A stretch of DNA of 64,000 nucleotides from Dipylidium caninum (taxonomy: Eukaryota > Platyhelminthes > Cestoda > Cyclophyllidea > Dipylidiidae). Shown here one piece after another: positions 1-11,649 of the stretch. Made by a program: the position numbers and the translations under genes. The notes below the pieces were generated by a model, which was given only the letters and a program-made list of their open reading frames with translations, ran no database searches and had not been told where the DNA came from. The stretch lies in contig QEYB01000936.1 of NCBI GenBank assembly GCA_017562135.1, positions 769,427 to 833,426 on the forward strand, in the 5' to 3' direction. Each line of letters starts with the position of its first letter. The first letter of the stretch is position 1.

Positions 1-1223
1 CATAGCATATCCCATTCAGAACGATTCATTGTAGCCGTGAAGCGTTTCACCGAGACGTTCACCACTAACGAAATATCACCATTGACAAATCACCATTAGG
101 AAAGAGTCCAAATGGAATTGTCGGCTGCTTTTCACCCATGTAGGCCAATTCGGCCTTGTTCAGTCCCAGTAGCCTAGCACAAAAAGATTTTATACGCCTC
201 GACAATATGCGAAGGTGCACTTTGTCCGGGCGTATGGTTACTTGTATTTTATTGGGCGGTTGTAGAAATGTGTGTTGACTCAAACAATTGGACTATATCT
301 GGCGGTGCCGATGCGTACAAGGAGCATAAGACGATTTCAGTACCTCTGTCAATGTCAGGCAGCGGTGTACTTCATAGCGACGCGCAAGCTTAGGCAATTG
401 AGGATGGCACTATAAATTAACATACGTTGGAGTATACATTCTTCTTAAACAGACTTATCATTCTGCCGCTTTTCAGAGGACTGTCCAATCATCGGTTACT
501 AGTCAGTGAGACTCTACAATCGCCTTCACAGTCTTGCACCAAAAGTTCTCCTCAATCATTTATGGCCCACCACTTAGAGCTCCGTCACATGAAATCAGAC
601 AACATGATGACCAAGGCAAAGCCGGATTTCAAGGGCAGTACAAAGGGCGATAAGTCGGATTTCAACTCGATAAATGGATGGGTAGACACATGTTTTCCTC
701 TCGTCTCCTTCCATTGGCAACATGCGTTTTTTTCCCCTGGTGTCCTACGGGCAAATGACCAACTTTTCCTAACTTCAAATTAGCTTTACGAGCCTCTCTA
801 ACTGGACTATGCCTGTGTTGGGCATTCACATGAAGATGGCTTTCGTCGAGCAGTCCTCCCACCAGTGTTCTGAGGATCTTGGATGACAACAAAAAGGAGG
901 GCGATCCAAATAACTTGTGAGGTATACAAACTCAACGAGAAGTTAACCATCTTAAGGTTGTATTGACATGCATTTGCTAGTGCAGGTTGGACGTTTAGAC
1001 ACATTTAGGAGCAGTAGCGACAAATCGCCACTTGCCACCTCTCACAATAATCTCCTTTTATCCTGCATAAAAGGACGAGATAGGCGAAGTTCTGTTCCAC
1101 TTATTCCTTAAGCCTCGCTCATTGTCGTGCCAGTGAAACCAAGTTCTCCTTAATTTCAGTCTGAGCTGATGCTGCAGACGCTCACATTTGGTTGTGCACA
1201 TGTGGTCTATGCTGGTCTTATGT

Positions 1224-1259
1224 TCCTCCTCCTCCTCCTCCTCCTCCTCCTCCTCCTCC
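1224..1259. repeat. (TCC)12 microsatellite
   Basis: Twelve perfect TCC units. Read on the minus strand they would give a run of glutamates inside a 90-codon open frame (1058-1330), but that frame has no other support. Confidence 0.95.
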
Positions 1260-1978
1260 ACCTCTTCGTGATCCTCCTTCCTTCTCCCCCGCCCCCTGTA
1301 TCCCCCAACGTGAGAATCGAGGAATGACATAAGGTTGGCTCACGTACACCCTCGAATTAGGAGTCATCAACAAATAAAATCTGTGCTAAAACCCACGATC
1401 ATTCAGTGAGAGAGAAGGGGTGAGGAGTACCCACAGTAGCATGCGTTCACTCACCACACTGGCATTCCAATCACTTTCGCAATGCTACATCTTCGAAAAG
1501 CGGTGTCCGCGAAGCTGCACACATTCCCCACGTACACGGAGAGTTTTGGGTAGCATGGGCGTAGGGAAAGTGTGAATTGTCGGAGTGAGACTGTTGGTTG
1601 GTGTGTGCTGTGTGCATCAAGCAGCGTGGAGTGAGGGCTGCAGAGTGAGATGCAGCAAGGAAGCTGCCATTGACGGTGCTCGGGTGTCTCCACCACTCTC
1701 CGAAGCTCGGCTCGAGCAGTGAGTTGATTATTTCGTATTCTTCGAGGTTGCGACACAAAGCCATAGTCTTTTGGGTAAAAAGCACAGCGGAGTGCAGTGG
1801 ACAATGATCGAATGAGAGAATGAAGGTTGGTGGTGGAAGGATGTGAGGCTAACCCGATTTCTCGATCATAGGAAAGACGTTAGCATTTGAAGTGAATAGT
1901 GTAATGCTGCAAGCAAGTGATGCCGTTTTGGTGTGGACCGTGGAGAGGCGAAGGTGACGCAGTGGGAGAGACCGATGT

Positions 1979-2024
1979 GGAGGAGGAGGAGGAAGAAGAA
2001 GAAGAAGAAGAAGAAGAAGAAGAA
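1979..2024. repeat. GGA/GAA compound microsatellite
   Basis: Four GGA units run directly into about eleven GAA units. This is a purine tract of the opposite polarity to the TCC tract 750 bp upstream. Confidence 0.95.
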
Positions 2025-3489
2025 CGGAGTTAATAAGGCATAGATCATAGTAGACAGTGAATTCAAGCTCTATTAGCTGAGTTTCTCATCTGGTACCCCG
2101 TTATTTGCCCTTTTCAGGAAGGACGCAAACTGCACACTGTGGGAGCAGCTACTTGACTCTTGATACCGTGGCCCCACACTCCTCTTCTTTCTTGGAGATG
2201 GCGAAGTGGACTACTTGGCCATTGGAGAATAGAGGTAAGGAGTGGTGCGGTCAATTGGGGCAAAAGGAAAATCGTAATCGGCAAATGGAGCAGAACGGCA
2301 GTCATTCCGTCCTTCAATGCGATGTGCATAACTCAGCTTGAGCACATGAGACTTCTCGTCGAGATGTTCACATTGGACGAGGTGTTCGAGAATGACGTCT
2401 TCTCCAGAGGTGGTTGGGAGGTTGAGGATGTGGGCACCATGTGTGTGTGAGAAACGCTACCGACTCTCAACTCCTCAGTTCTCTCCGCATCCTTCCACCG
2501 GCACGTGGTTGTAGTTGCTGCCCGGTGGAACAGACAGACTTTATGTCCGCCTAACATGTTGGACTTGACGCTGTCTCGGTCGTTTTTCTTCTCGTCTGCC
2601 TGATCGCGTTCATTATGTCGACGAGTTAGGTTATTGCCTGTGTGTGTGCTGAAATGAGGTGAGTGCTGGAGACGAAGATTATGGCATCTCCACCATGGAC
2701 AAATGACAGTTACCGCAGGACTGAATGGCAAGCACGAGTGGGGGCAACTAGAGATGTTGGTTTGGGAGGAGAAGATGGAAGCGAGTGATCCACCGGATGG
2801 ATGGGAATGCATAGGCGATATGGTGGATTCGTCAAAGGTGTCAGAGTGACAGAATAGGCCAAATGGTTGGCTGTCCTTGTTGCTGAGAGCATCAGTGGAG
2901 GCAGGAAATCAGACTTTTGTTGTCAGTTCCCCTTCTAGCTTTAAAACTGTGAAGAGGGGAGATGGAAAGCGCCGCCTCTGCCAACTACACGACAAAATGA
3001 ATGCCACGAAAGAGCGCAGCAAGTGTCGCAATGTGGATTAGTTCTCGCCTGTTGGCCTTTCATTTGCCTCTAAATTGGTCGCTCAACCGGTTGATTAATT
3101 GGCCCCAATGTCTTTCGCTCTGCCCCCGAACTCACTTTTTCCGCAAGGCGAGAGAGGGAACAAACGCCTGGCTGGCTGTCAACCAGTCCAGTGAAACTCT
3201 CCCCTTTAATAGAAATAGATATTTTATCCACTGTTAGACAGCATATTCTCGACGTCATTTCACCGTCTGGTCGAAGCAGGTGTAGCCGTCGTCTAACACA
3301 CCGTCTTCCCCTTCTCCTCGATTTATCTCATGCTCGAGACTGCGAAGAGGGCACTGTTTATGGGATATACGAGAGCGGTTAATGTGGCGCGTTTATTTAG
3401 GTACAAACTATCACCTAAGGCGGTAACGCAAGGTGGGGAAAGGATGGCAGACAAGCTACGGGGTGTATTGTGCAGGGTTGAGGGTGCAG

Positions 3490-3523
3490 GATCCACGATC
3501 CACGATCCACGATCCACGATCCA
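3490..3523. repeat. Short 7-bp tandem repeat
   Basis: About four to five head-to-tail copies of a 7-bp unit (ATCCACG). It is a small minisatellite with no coding meaning visible. Confidence 0.9.
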
Positions 3524-5852
3524 GGAAGCTGTTGGGTGAGGATTGGAGAGAGGAGTTAGCCGGACCGACAGAGTGGATGGTCTAGGAAAGCAATTGGCTG
3601 AACAGGTTGTGAGGAAAATGTTTGCTTTGTATTCAAACAACCTGGGCAACTCGTAAGCCAGTCGTCTGTTTACTTTAGAGTCAGTCTAGGGAGGAATCCA
3701 GTGTTGCCAAAATCCCTCACGTCATCATGAACGAGTCAACGATGACCTGTTGAAAAGCATATTTGTCTTTGGAGCAAGCACGAATTGTTGACAAAAGGCT
3801 GGGAATGAGGCGTCATTAGGGCAATTCCTGTTAGGATCTGAGCTGCAGGAAGGACGTACCTTCGGTGTAGGTCGAATTGATGATGTTGCAATCGCCGCTG
3901 CTTCATCTTACCACCACGACGCCTCGTACGACGTCTTGAAGATCGCAGTCGGCGCTTTGAGCTCATGCATGTCACACCACCTCTCCCCCTAAGTCCTTTT
4001 GCAAAGCACCCGGAAGCTGTCGTCTTCTTGCTTGTCACGCTGTGATAACCGAAAGCAGAAGTGTCCATATGGAAATAAATGGCCACATTAGCGCAACGAA
4101 GTGATTAGAATCCTCGTCTGCTTCATCAACGGGATGCGATGATTATGAAGCCTGTCTGTCACAGCGACATGATTCCACTTGCAATTTCATATCTCATTTC
4201 TCCCCTGACGATAATATGGCCGCCATGTTGACCCAAACTATGTGACAGGCGTGGCAAATGAGACGCGTAATTTGTGAGAGATCCTCACGTTGATGTACCT
4301 GCTAGTGTCCTTCCAATTTACATGCAGGAAGGAAGAGGAAGAAGATGGAGGGATTTTGTGGAAGTGGTGATGAGCAGAGACTGGTTCAATGGACTCGACT
4401 GCCGCATCGACGACCACATCTGCAATGAATGAGAAAGGAATGTGCATGCTGATTGTTGGACGCACCAGACAGTGTCGCTCACTTCTGCCTTCAAGGGCGA
4501 AAACTAAAATGTGCTCCCTTTCACCTGGTGGTCTCATTGTGTGTGTTGTGGGGAGGAAGAGTCTGACCTACGCGGAAGGCCGTTAACCAAGTGAGGTATT
4601 CGCGTTTGTGTGGTTTCTCGCTGATTGTGAGCCCTCCTATCTATTGCGTGATGAAGCGGAGTGGAGGACGCTGTGCCATGTTGTCCTTAGTCCAGAAGTT
4701 CAACAATCGGACATGAAATTCACAGTGGAGATGCTGATTGCACACCCTGGGGGGAGAGAGGAGGAGAGGTGGTGAGACACGAACTGGACATCGCCCACAA
4801 TCTTGTTGAGTCCACCTTCAACACATGCGAAATGCCAAGTCAAATAGGGTCACATGGAAGGAAATCCTGCAGACATGCACCAACACGTCAGCAGGTGGCA
4901 CGTGCACATTGCGTTTCCTTGTTTCTTCCTTTGACTAAATTGCTGACAGGCTGGATATGTTGAAGTGACTTCCGTCTGTGAGCACTGTTGCAGCTGGCTG
5001 TAAGTTGGTCCAACGTGTCTACTTCAAAGCAATAGACGTCCAAGGTCGAATTCATTTCTATTTCTCTGCACACCCAACACTCTGTTAGCGCCTCAACTGA
5101 GAACTAAAATTCCTTCTGTCTCAAGCGACTTTTTATCCTCATTTCCTATAGACGCCAAATAGAAGAGAATGAATTCTACGCAATTCTCTATCCCCTCATG
5201 TGTCGCATCATCATCACCGATTGTGACTTCCTTATTTTGGTATTTTGCAGTTTGATGTGTTCAGACGGCAGCCTAATATCGCCCACTTTAATGTCGCTCC
5301 CTTGTCTCCCCATTTTATCGTTATACACAGTGCCTGATTCACCCAGCAATGTGTAAGTGCAAGGTGAAATACTTTTTTTCTAGCTAACAGGACCTCACTT
5401 GGCCTATTTTATACTTCTAATGCCTCAAACCTCTTTTTCTCAAATTGTGGAGGTACTGGCCGATATACTGTTTCCTAATGATGATAGTGTGGAGGCTTTG
5501 TAGGGCATCGACTAAGAGTCCAACAATTTGTTGATGCGCGTTTGTGCTCTGCCAGTAAGTCCTACTAGGTCCTGCAATGAGCAAGTTCTTTTGGCTAGAA
5601 GCGTCAAACAAAAGACACGACAACTGTTTTGACAAATGCCTCGCTCAACTGCTGCGTGGCCCCCTACCCCTACTGCCAAAATATGTTGTTTTATTTAGCG
5701 AGTAGAGCAAGGCCACACGAGAGTATTAGCCTCAGGGCTATGTAACCCATTTTCTGTCCAATTCGTGTGTTCCAGTTTGTCCTTGGCCTCCACTGCTGCT
5801 CACACTGCTTCGGTGCCAAGGATAAATAGGGCAACTGAAGTGGGTAGACGAG

Positions 5853-6566
5853 ATGAAAACGATGAAGATCGTGGAAGTCTGTTTGCTTTTTGCTCTTTTA
5901 AGTGGTTTGAGCAATTGTTCACGAGGCCCATTGACCGCGTCTCTGACAATAATTCTGAATGAATTCCTCACACGTCGGTGCCTTGATGTATATGACGATG
6001 AAGTGGTAACGGCAAAACTTTTGTCTTCCATTAACAACAGAAAATTTGAGATGCTGAAACTTAAATTATTTGATTTTACCCAACTTTGGGAGGACAGGGC
6101 GGAAGGCTTTTATGTGGATCCTAATTGCATACCGTCGGAGATTTTACCTCTTACCTTTAAGTGCTGTACGAGTGGCCAAGATTTAGGCTTCACTTACAAA
6201 ATCCTTCTCCCAATAATTTCCAGGTATAACGGTTAACTTTATACCCTTACGGGGAACATATTGTTAATGCAACTTAACATTCCCTTCAACATTCTTATTT
6301 TCGCCGCCACTATCCTTGTAAATATTTTAATATTCATCAGTGGTAATCTGTCATGGACAAACAATTATGACCTCATCAATATGCACTTGGAAGTGAAAGC
6401 TCAGCCGGCGAATTCCGGAAGACGTTACATCTACAATGTGGCAGTTATTCGGTGTCCCATGGATTGGGATTTATCTGAGACTTCGCCTCGGGAACGGAAG
6501 TTAATTGATGACATACTTGAGGCCATTCGTTCCCTTCTCAGGGACGACACCATTCATGTCATTTGA
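5853..6566 (+). CDS. Secreted array-family protein, intact divergent member (two exons)
   Basis: Model: exons 5853-6223 and 6341-6566, with a 117-bp GT-AG intron in phase 2 (donor CAG|GTATAA, acceptor TTCATCAG). The spliced frame is 198 codons plus stop. Residues 1 to about 22 form a hydrophobic signal peptide starting MKTMKIVEV, so the product is predicted secreted. Homology to the array copies is structural: signal peptide, then an amphipathic stretch (K-x-F-E-M-L-K-L-K-L), then C-C-x-S-G just before a phase-2 intron, then a final exon with V-A-V-I-R-C and a C-terminal helix. It lacks the short first intron seen at 8.9, 35 and 46 kb. A poly(A) signal lies 46 bp after the stop. The two-exon frame is strong evidence of a live gene. 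Function unknown; no known domain recognised. Confidence 0.75.
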
Positions 6567-6611
6567 ATAATAACGATAGTGTAATATTATTTATACCTTT
6601 TCACCGAGCTT

Positions 6612-6617
6612 AATAAA
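6612..6617 (+). terminator. Poly(A) signal AATAAA
   Basis: A canonical hexamer 46 bp downstream of the stop codon of the 5.85-kb gene, matching the expected 3' end. Confidence 0.7.
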
Positions 6618-6619
6618 TC

Positions 6620-8840
6620 CCTCGATTCAACTTGAACGTATAAAACCCGCTGCAGACACTCATCTTGCAGTCGTTACAATCACAGTGGGCATTAAAAGCA
6701 AGTTGAACCTTGCCAAAATCCACTGGGGTAAATGTTTCTCGGGATAAAGGCGAAAAGTAGAGTAACGTAGGTCTTTTACTTCAAAAATGAGTGTTGATAG
6801 ACCTGTATTTTTGATGAAGGGTTGATCTCACAACACTACCATAACTTTCCCAATCCTCATAACTCGCTCAACCAACTTTCCCTTACTTTGGTTCTGCCAT
6901 AAAGTTTACACTTTATTCCGTACTAATCATCTAAAGCTCTATAAGTAGATAAGGTTAACAAACCTCCCTTTTGGCATATGAATTTGCAAAAATCTGGGGA
7001 GGACAACATATATCTCGTTTCCTGATAACGCGGATTTAATTGTACAATAGGTTTTTTGTTCTATCCTTTAAGGTATACACGCTGAAGTAACAAAGTAACT
7101 AAAAAAAGAAGTTCATTTGCTTTAGTCTGTATTCTGTACGAATTTCAACGAGGAATAAATACCATTAAAGTAAGTAAAAATTTATTTAGAGTGGGTGGTG
7201 ATGGTAGATTTTATGATATGACATGAGAATGATGGTTGACAAGTTTGAAACGGGTGATTTCGCCCTTACCGATAAGCTATGTCCTTGACGACCATCTTTC
7301 ATCGATGTTGTGACGACCGTGTTGGAGCGACATCCTCTTCTTACAACCTCGAAGACTGGGGAAAGGTTCACTGTAGCTCCGTAAACCATTCCGGTTTGGT
7401 CGCCATATGTCTATCTCGTCTTGTTCATTACAAAATTGAATCCTTCTTGAACCGGGTAATATAAGCGGGAATGAAATGTGGATCATCTCTGAAAAATAGT
7501 AAGGAAAGGGAAATGCAATGGACCCGGAGAAGGTAGCCCGTTCACCTCAAAAAGCGAATTTGAATAACAGAAGGCTGTTTGTATGATATGGACATTTGAG
7601 CTTTAATAATCGAACAAAAGGCACATTTCGGGAAATTTTATCTAGCAAATTAATAACTTAAAAAAACAGTCTAAGAAAAAAAGCTGGCGATGTCCGGTAG
7701 GAAGGAAATCACTTTTGGTCTGTGGACTCGTCAGGCAATTACAGTATCGGGCTGAGAAATTCTGCCGCATTAATCGTATTCCACGGAATTAGCATCTTCC
7801 GACCAACACTTCTTCTTTGTCCTCGCACAATTGTGTGAAATGAAGAAAGTATTCAACAAACACTGGTTAAATTAGCGGCTCCAAAAGATGAATCAATTTC
7901 CAAAAATGACCTTTAAAAGCTGGCCGATTATGAGGATAATTTACATGAGTTAATAGGGTTTATTGATGGTAAGAAAAAAGCCTTATTAAGTTTTATTGCA
8001 CAAGCGGACAGAATCTCCAGGTAGACGTGAGAAAAATAGACTTTCTGATGAGGAGAGACATTCTTCACACGGGGCCTTCACCGTACATTGATGAACCCAG
8101 TTAAGTCGTTTCTTCAGACACCTCAGATACTGCTTATTTCACCTTTTGACACTGTTTTTAACAATAAGAATTTCATTTGAACTACCTAAACAATAAAGTT
8201 GCCTGATACAGAACGTGTCAAACTTACGTCTTGGGGAGGAAGAATGTTGCGCTGAGAAATGGATTCACATTGAGCGACGTAGAAGTAAGGCTGATAAAAG
8301 GAAAATGTGACAATGACAGGCCAAAGTGACTATTTTAGGAATTTCATAGTATGAGTTCCATCAACTTACGATTTGTGTCCCTAGAACTGACAATTGCTGT
8401 ATGTCACCTTCAGTGAATCGCTAAATCGACTTATCCCCTGCTATAACTTAGGATTCACCTCCGACTTGACTAAAAAAGAGAATAATGTTTATTTGTGGGC
8501 CAGAGTTATTCTGGATGGAGTCCCCCTCTGCATGTAGCCCTTCCGCCCTGGCTACCTGAACAGACGAATCCAGAACAAAATGCGTTTAAGACCAAGTGTA
8601 GTGTCATGGTAAAGAGGAAATTCTCCCGTATAAAACTGCTACAATTTGACAAATCAATTGGCTTTTCCTCCGGAGAATATTTAAAATTGTGAATACATGG
8701 GGATAACATTGTTTCTCCCAGCCTCTCAACAATTACCGGGTTAATGGAACCCTCTGGGGTGATTGGTCATAAAACATGGACACCTCCTTTTATGCCAGAG
8801 CAGAATAATAGTGGCACACATGGGGCAGAAACATTTTCTG
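6620..8840. other. Intergenic, nothing recognised
   Basis: AT-rich intergenic sequence between two plus-strand family members. The longest frames are 60-70 codons and unsupported. No repeat matching other parts of the window was noticed. Confidence 0.4.
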
Positions 8841-8843
8841 GCA

Positions 8844-8850
8844 TATAAAT
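8844..8850 (+). promoter_or_regulatory. TATA box of the 8.9-kb family member
   Basis: TATAAAT lies 38 bp upstream of the ATG at 8882, a plausible core promoter distance with a short 5' UTR. Confidence 0.55.
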
Positions 8851-8881
8851 AAGAATTCCCGGCTTGCAGGTCCCCGACAGT

Positions 8882-9573
8882 ATGGATGCAAGACTGCCTT
8901 GTCTCCTAATTCTGCTGATAGGAGCAGCCTCCTCGTGTCCATCGAGCAGTTACGCCAGTGACTTCGAGTTGATTTCGTATGAATACGCAAAAGGCAAACT
9001 GCCCGTTAATTTCTAGTTGGAGAGGAGATATGAGCAAAGTTGTCAGTCACTTGGTGACTCGCAGTTTTAACTCCTTCCGTCTTAAAATGTCAATTTTTAA
9101 AGGGATTTGGGAAGGACAAGCGCAAGAGGCTTTGTGGAACATCTCTTGCCAGCCATCAAAGCATTTCACCTGCCAGATTTGGTTGCCGAATAAGTGGTCG
9201 CAATTTGCATTTCACTTATACATCGGATACCGCAAACGATTCTAGGTACACATTTATTTTTTATCACCATGATTAATTAAAAGTTATGAGCTCTCGTGCA
9301 TTATGACAATTGGCTATAACATGTAAATTTTTCAGCAATGTGAGTGTTGAGACGGAGATGTGGAAGAGTGCCTACAGCATCGACGCTCTCCACCTGGCGG
9401 CTGTGGCCGAAATGTGGGGAGATAGAAGCATTGGCATCTACGATGTAGTGTTTCTGCGTTGCGAAGTGAACGAAGGTCTGCAACGTGCCCTCGTAAATGG
9501 GGAAAGCCTCCGAACAACCCTGATGGAAGGTCTCCGTTCCAGCTTGCAACAGTCAACCTGTCGTATCACATAG
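8882..9573 (+). pseudogene. Secreted array-family member, three exons, one frameshift
   Basis: Model: E1 8882-8976, E2 9017-9245, E3 9336-9573. E1 encodes a signal peptide (MDARLPCLLILLIG...) and ends at a 40-bp intron (GTATGA to TTTCTAG) that restores frame in phase 2. E3 begins after TTTTTCAG in phase 2 and runs 79 codons to TAG, carrying S-A-Y-S-I near its start and L-R-S-S-L near its end, both shared with other copies. E2 carries M-S-K-V-V-S-H-L-V-T-R-S-F-N. Between about 9150 and 9185 the frame must change by one base: the conserved F-G-C-x-x-x-G-R-N-L-H-F-T-Y core lies in the next frame, and only that frame reaches the donor in phase 2. Uncorrected, the protein stops at TAG 9243-9245, exactly at the splice site. 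AATAAA at 9680. It may be a recent pseudogene or a one-base assembly error. Confidence 0.65.
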
Positions 9574-9679
9574 CTAGCTTCTACTTTTCAACTTATTTCT
9601 ATGACAGGTCTTTGCCCTCCTACCCCCTTGATTGTCACACACACTGATGCACATAGCCAGACAACTTTTTGTACATTTT

Positions 9680-9685
9680 AATAAA
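9680..9685 (+). terminator. Poly(A) signal AATAAA
   Basis: The hexamer lies 107 bp after the E3 stop codon of the 8.9-kb copy. Confidence 0.65.
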
Positions 9686-9689
9686 TTGT

Positions 9690-10640
9690 TCGAAGACGAT
9701 ATGTAGGTTGTGTTTTCGGAGATCAGGAGGTCAGGAGAGCTCAAGCATTGCATGATTTTTGCAGAACTTAACGACGGGCTTTAGACAAATCAGTGTTATG
9801 GGGAGAAGAGTGGATATAAGTAAGCACTCACATGTCCTCTACACATTTGATCTCCTATTTAATCATACAATTCGACGGTATCCTTAACCTGACGGATGCG
9901 GTGAAAAGACCGAAGAAGGCCTTTGAGAGGAGGACGAGGTGGAACAAAGTACAAATTATCATGAGACTTCAAACTCTACCCTGACTTGTAGAAAAACTGA
10001 TGTAGAAGAATGACTCTAGCTGACGCCGCGGAGGCTGTAGAAAAATCTAATTAAACTCCGATGAGTGTCTTCTGTAGTGGAGGAAGCGAAGTAACCATCT
10101 TAGTGATTGGCGTATAAACTGAAACAGTTTTTTAAACGAAAGTAAGTTTCACCAGTCTCAGTAAAACTTAACGCGGGAAATCTTTTAATCAGAGCTAATG
10201 ACGTAGGTCGAACTGTTTTATCAAGTATATTTCATGAATACAATTAGCTGTTTGGGGCAAAGTATGGATGTGATGTTAACCTAGATAAATAAAAGCCTCT
10301 AAACGAACCTTAAAATACGTTCGAAGCTATAGATGCTACGAGGTTGAGGATGACCGAAGAAGAGAAGAATGAAGAGCCAAGTAGGAGAGTGGGAGCAAAA
10401 GAATAGAATCGGGAAACTCTTGAGTTGAGGTGTGGTTAAATAGCATCAAATGGACCAGACAAGGCTCGCAGACGAGACTATTTAAATGGAATACTTCGGA
10501 CTCGGTCATTGAAAATGACAATGAAGTTGAAGAATGTGAATCGGGCCTAGCGGCAAAGACAAGGCGTTTGGGCTGGAGCAGCCATTTTCTTCAACAAGTA
10601 GTGTTTAGCAATTCTACGGAAAAGTCATTTTCTTGTTGCG
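9690..10640. other. Intergenic, nothing recognised
   Basis: No frame above about 77 codons and no recognised motif. It lies just beyond the 3' end of the mariner coding fossil, so part of it may be mariner 3' flank or terminal repeat, which I could not identify. Confidence 0.35.
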
Positions 10641-11645
10641 AAATAAGACAAAAGAGGATTTGACCTTGTCTTCAATAAACTTTATAACGTCCTACAATCG
10701 ACAATTTGGAGATCCCATTTTTCTAAAGTGGACAAAATCTTGCTACTTAAAACGGGAAGAGCGCTTGTTAGGTATCCTCTTCATTTTTGAAATCTTGTAA
10801 GGATGAGCACAAATGATACTCGGAGGGTGCTAAGTGTGCGGAATATGGCGGATGTGACAGCACTCTCTAGCCTACTCCGGCACTTTTATGACTAGTACTC
10901 AAATCAGTATGTCACCTGGTAGTAATATGGCATGGCAGGGTTTTCTTCCTCTTGAACACCTTCGGCCCCTTTTCTCCACCTGCTCCCTTTAACTTATACA
11001 GTTGCTGACAACACTTCTCTGAAATGAGTTTTTCATCCAGTTTTAAGACGTCATATTCTACTGGTCTTCCGACTTTTCACATCATGCACACAATTTTTCT
11101 CTTATTCACCAAAGTCCTATCAGCTTTAGAGACGCTACAGCTGGCTTCTCCGGGTTCACCATATGCCCCTTCTTTATGATTTATTTTTACGTGATTCGAT
11201 TTTCATCCCCAGTAATCGTCCCGTTCAAAAAGAAATCGGTTTTGTTCCGTGCAGGCGGAAGTTTGCTTATTTCGGCTTGGTCATCCAAATCCTTCTGAGT
11301 TCATTCATGTGACACTCATCTTGACTATTTCCACACCAATCCACTCAGTCCAACTTGGCCCGAAATGGTTTTCGGAGCTGAAGTAATCCTTTCGCGATCT
11401 CAAGGATTGTCGAAAAAGGATTTTACCCAACATGGTCTTCAGAACATCATCGTCGATGACAGGTGGTCGACCAGACCGTGGCTTATCACAAAGGTGGAAA
11501 TCACCACATTCAAATTTGTCAAACCATCTTCCGCAAGTCCTACTAAAAACTGTGCCATCACCAAACGTTTTCAATCAATGGCAACATGCTTCGATAGCAT
11601 TTCTTTCTTGTTGAAATTCGTAGAGAATACAATGGCGTAAGTTAA
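10640..11645 (-). mobile_element. Mariner (Tc1/mariner) transposase fossil
   Basis: Reading the minus strand from 11640 downward gives the standard order of mariner transposase blocks. An N-terminal helix region (frame shifted) comes first. Next is C-G-R-W-F-D-K-F-E-C-G-D-F followed by D-K-P-R-S-G-R-P and D-D-D-V-L (about 11560-11430). Then comes F-F-L-N-G-T-I-T-G-D-E, the first catalytic aspartate block (about 11260-11210). After that is H-P-P-Y-S-x-x-L-A-P-S-E (about 10860-10820), where the family normally has D-L-A-P-S-D. The blocks fall in different frames with many stops, so the element is dead. The second catalytic aspartate of that block reads H here. Terminal inverted repeats were not found. 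Confidence 0.85.
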
Positions 11646-11649
11646 CTTC

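Larger units (their letters stand above)
1..5780. other. No supportable gene; low-information sequence
   Basis: This stretch holds open frames up to 159 codons (minus strand 2333-2812; two overlapping minus frames at 1451-1804; plus strand 427-783). None shows a recognisable domain, a conserved splice pattern or a paralogue elsewhere in the window. Several are biased by serine/threonine-rich or arginine-rich low-complexity composition. It could contain UTRs, introns or promoter sequence of a gene outside the window. Three simple repeats inside it are listed separately. Confidence 0.5.

Noticed and set aside
1058..1330. Minus frame with a poly-glutamate run
   Set aside because: It is produced by the TCC microsatellite; there is no other coding sign.
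1451..1804. Two overlapping minus frames of 117 and 104 codons
   Set aside because: Both are open over the same DNA in different frames with no domain, splice or paralogue support; probably chance.
2333..2812. 159-codon minus frame
   Set aside because: Serine/threonine/histidine-rich low-complexity reading with no signal peptide, domain or conserved copy.
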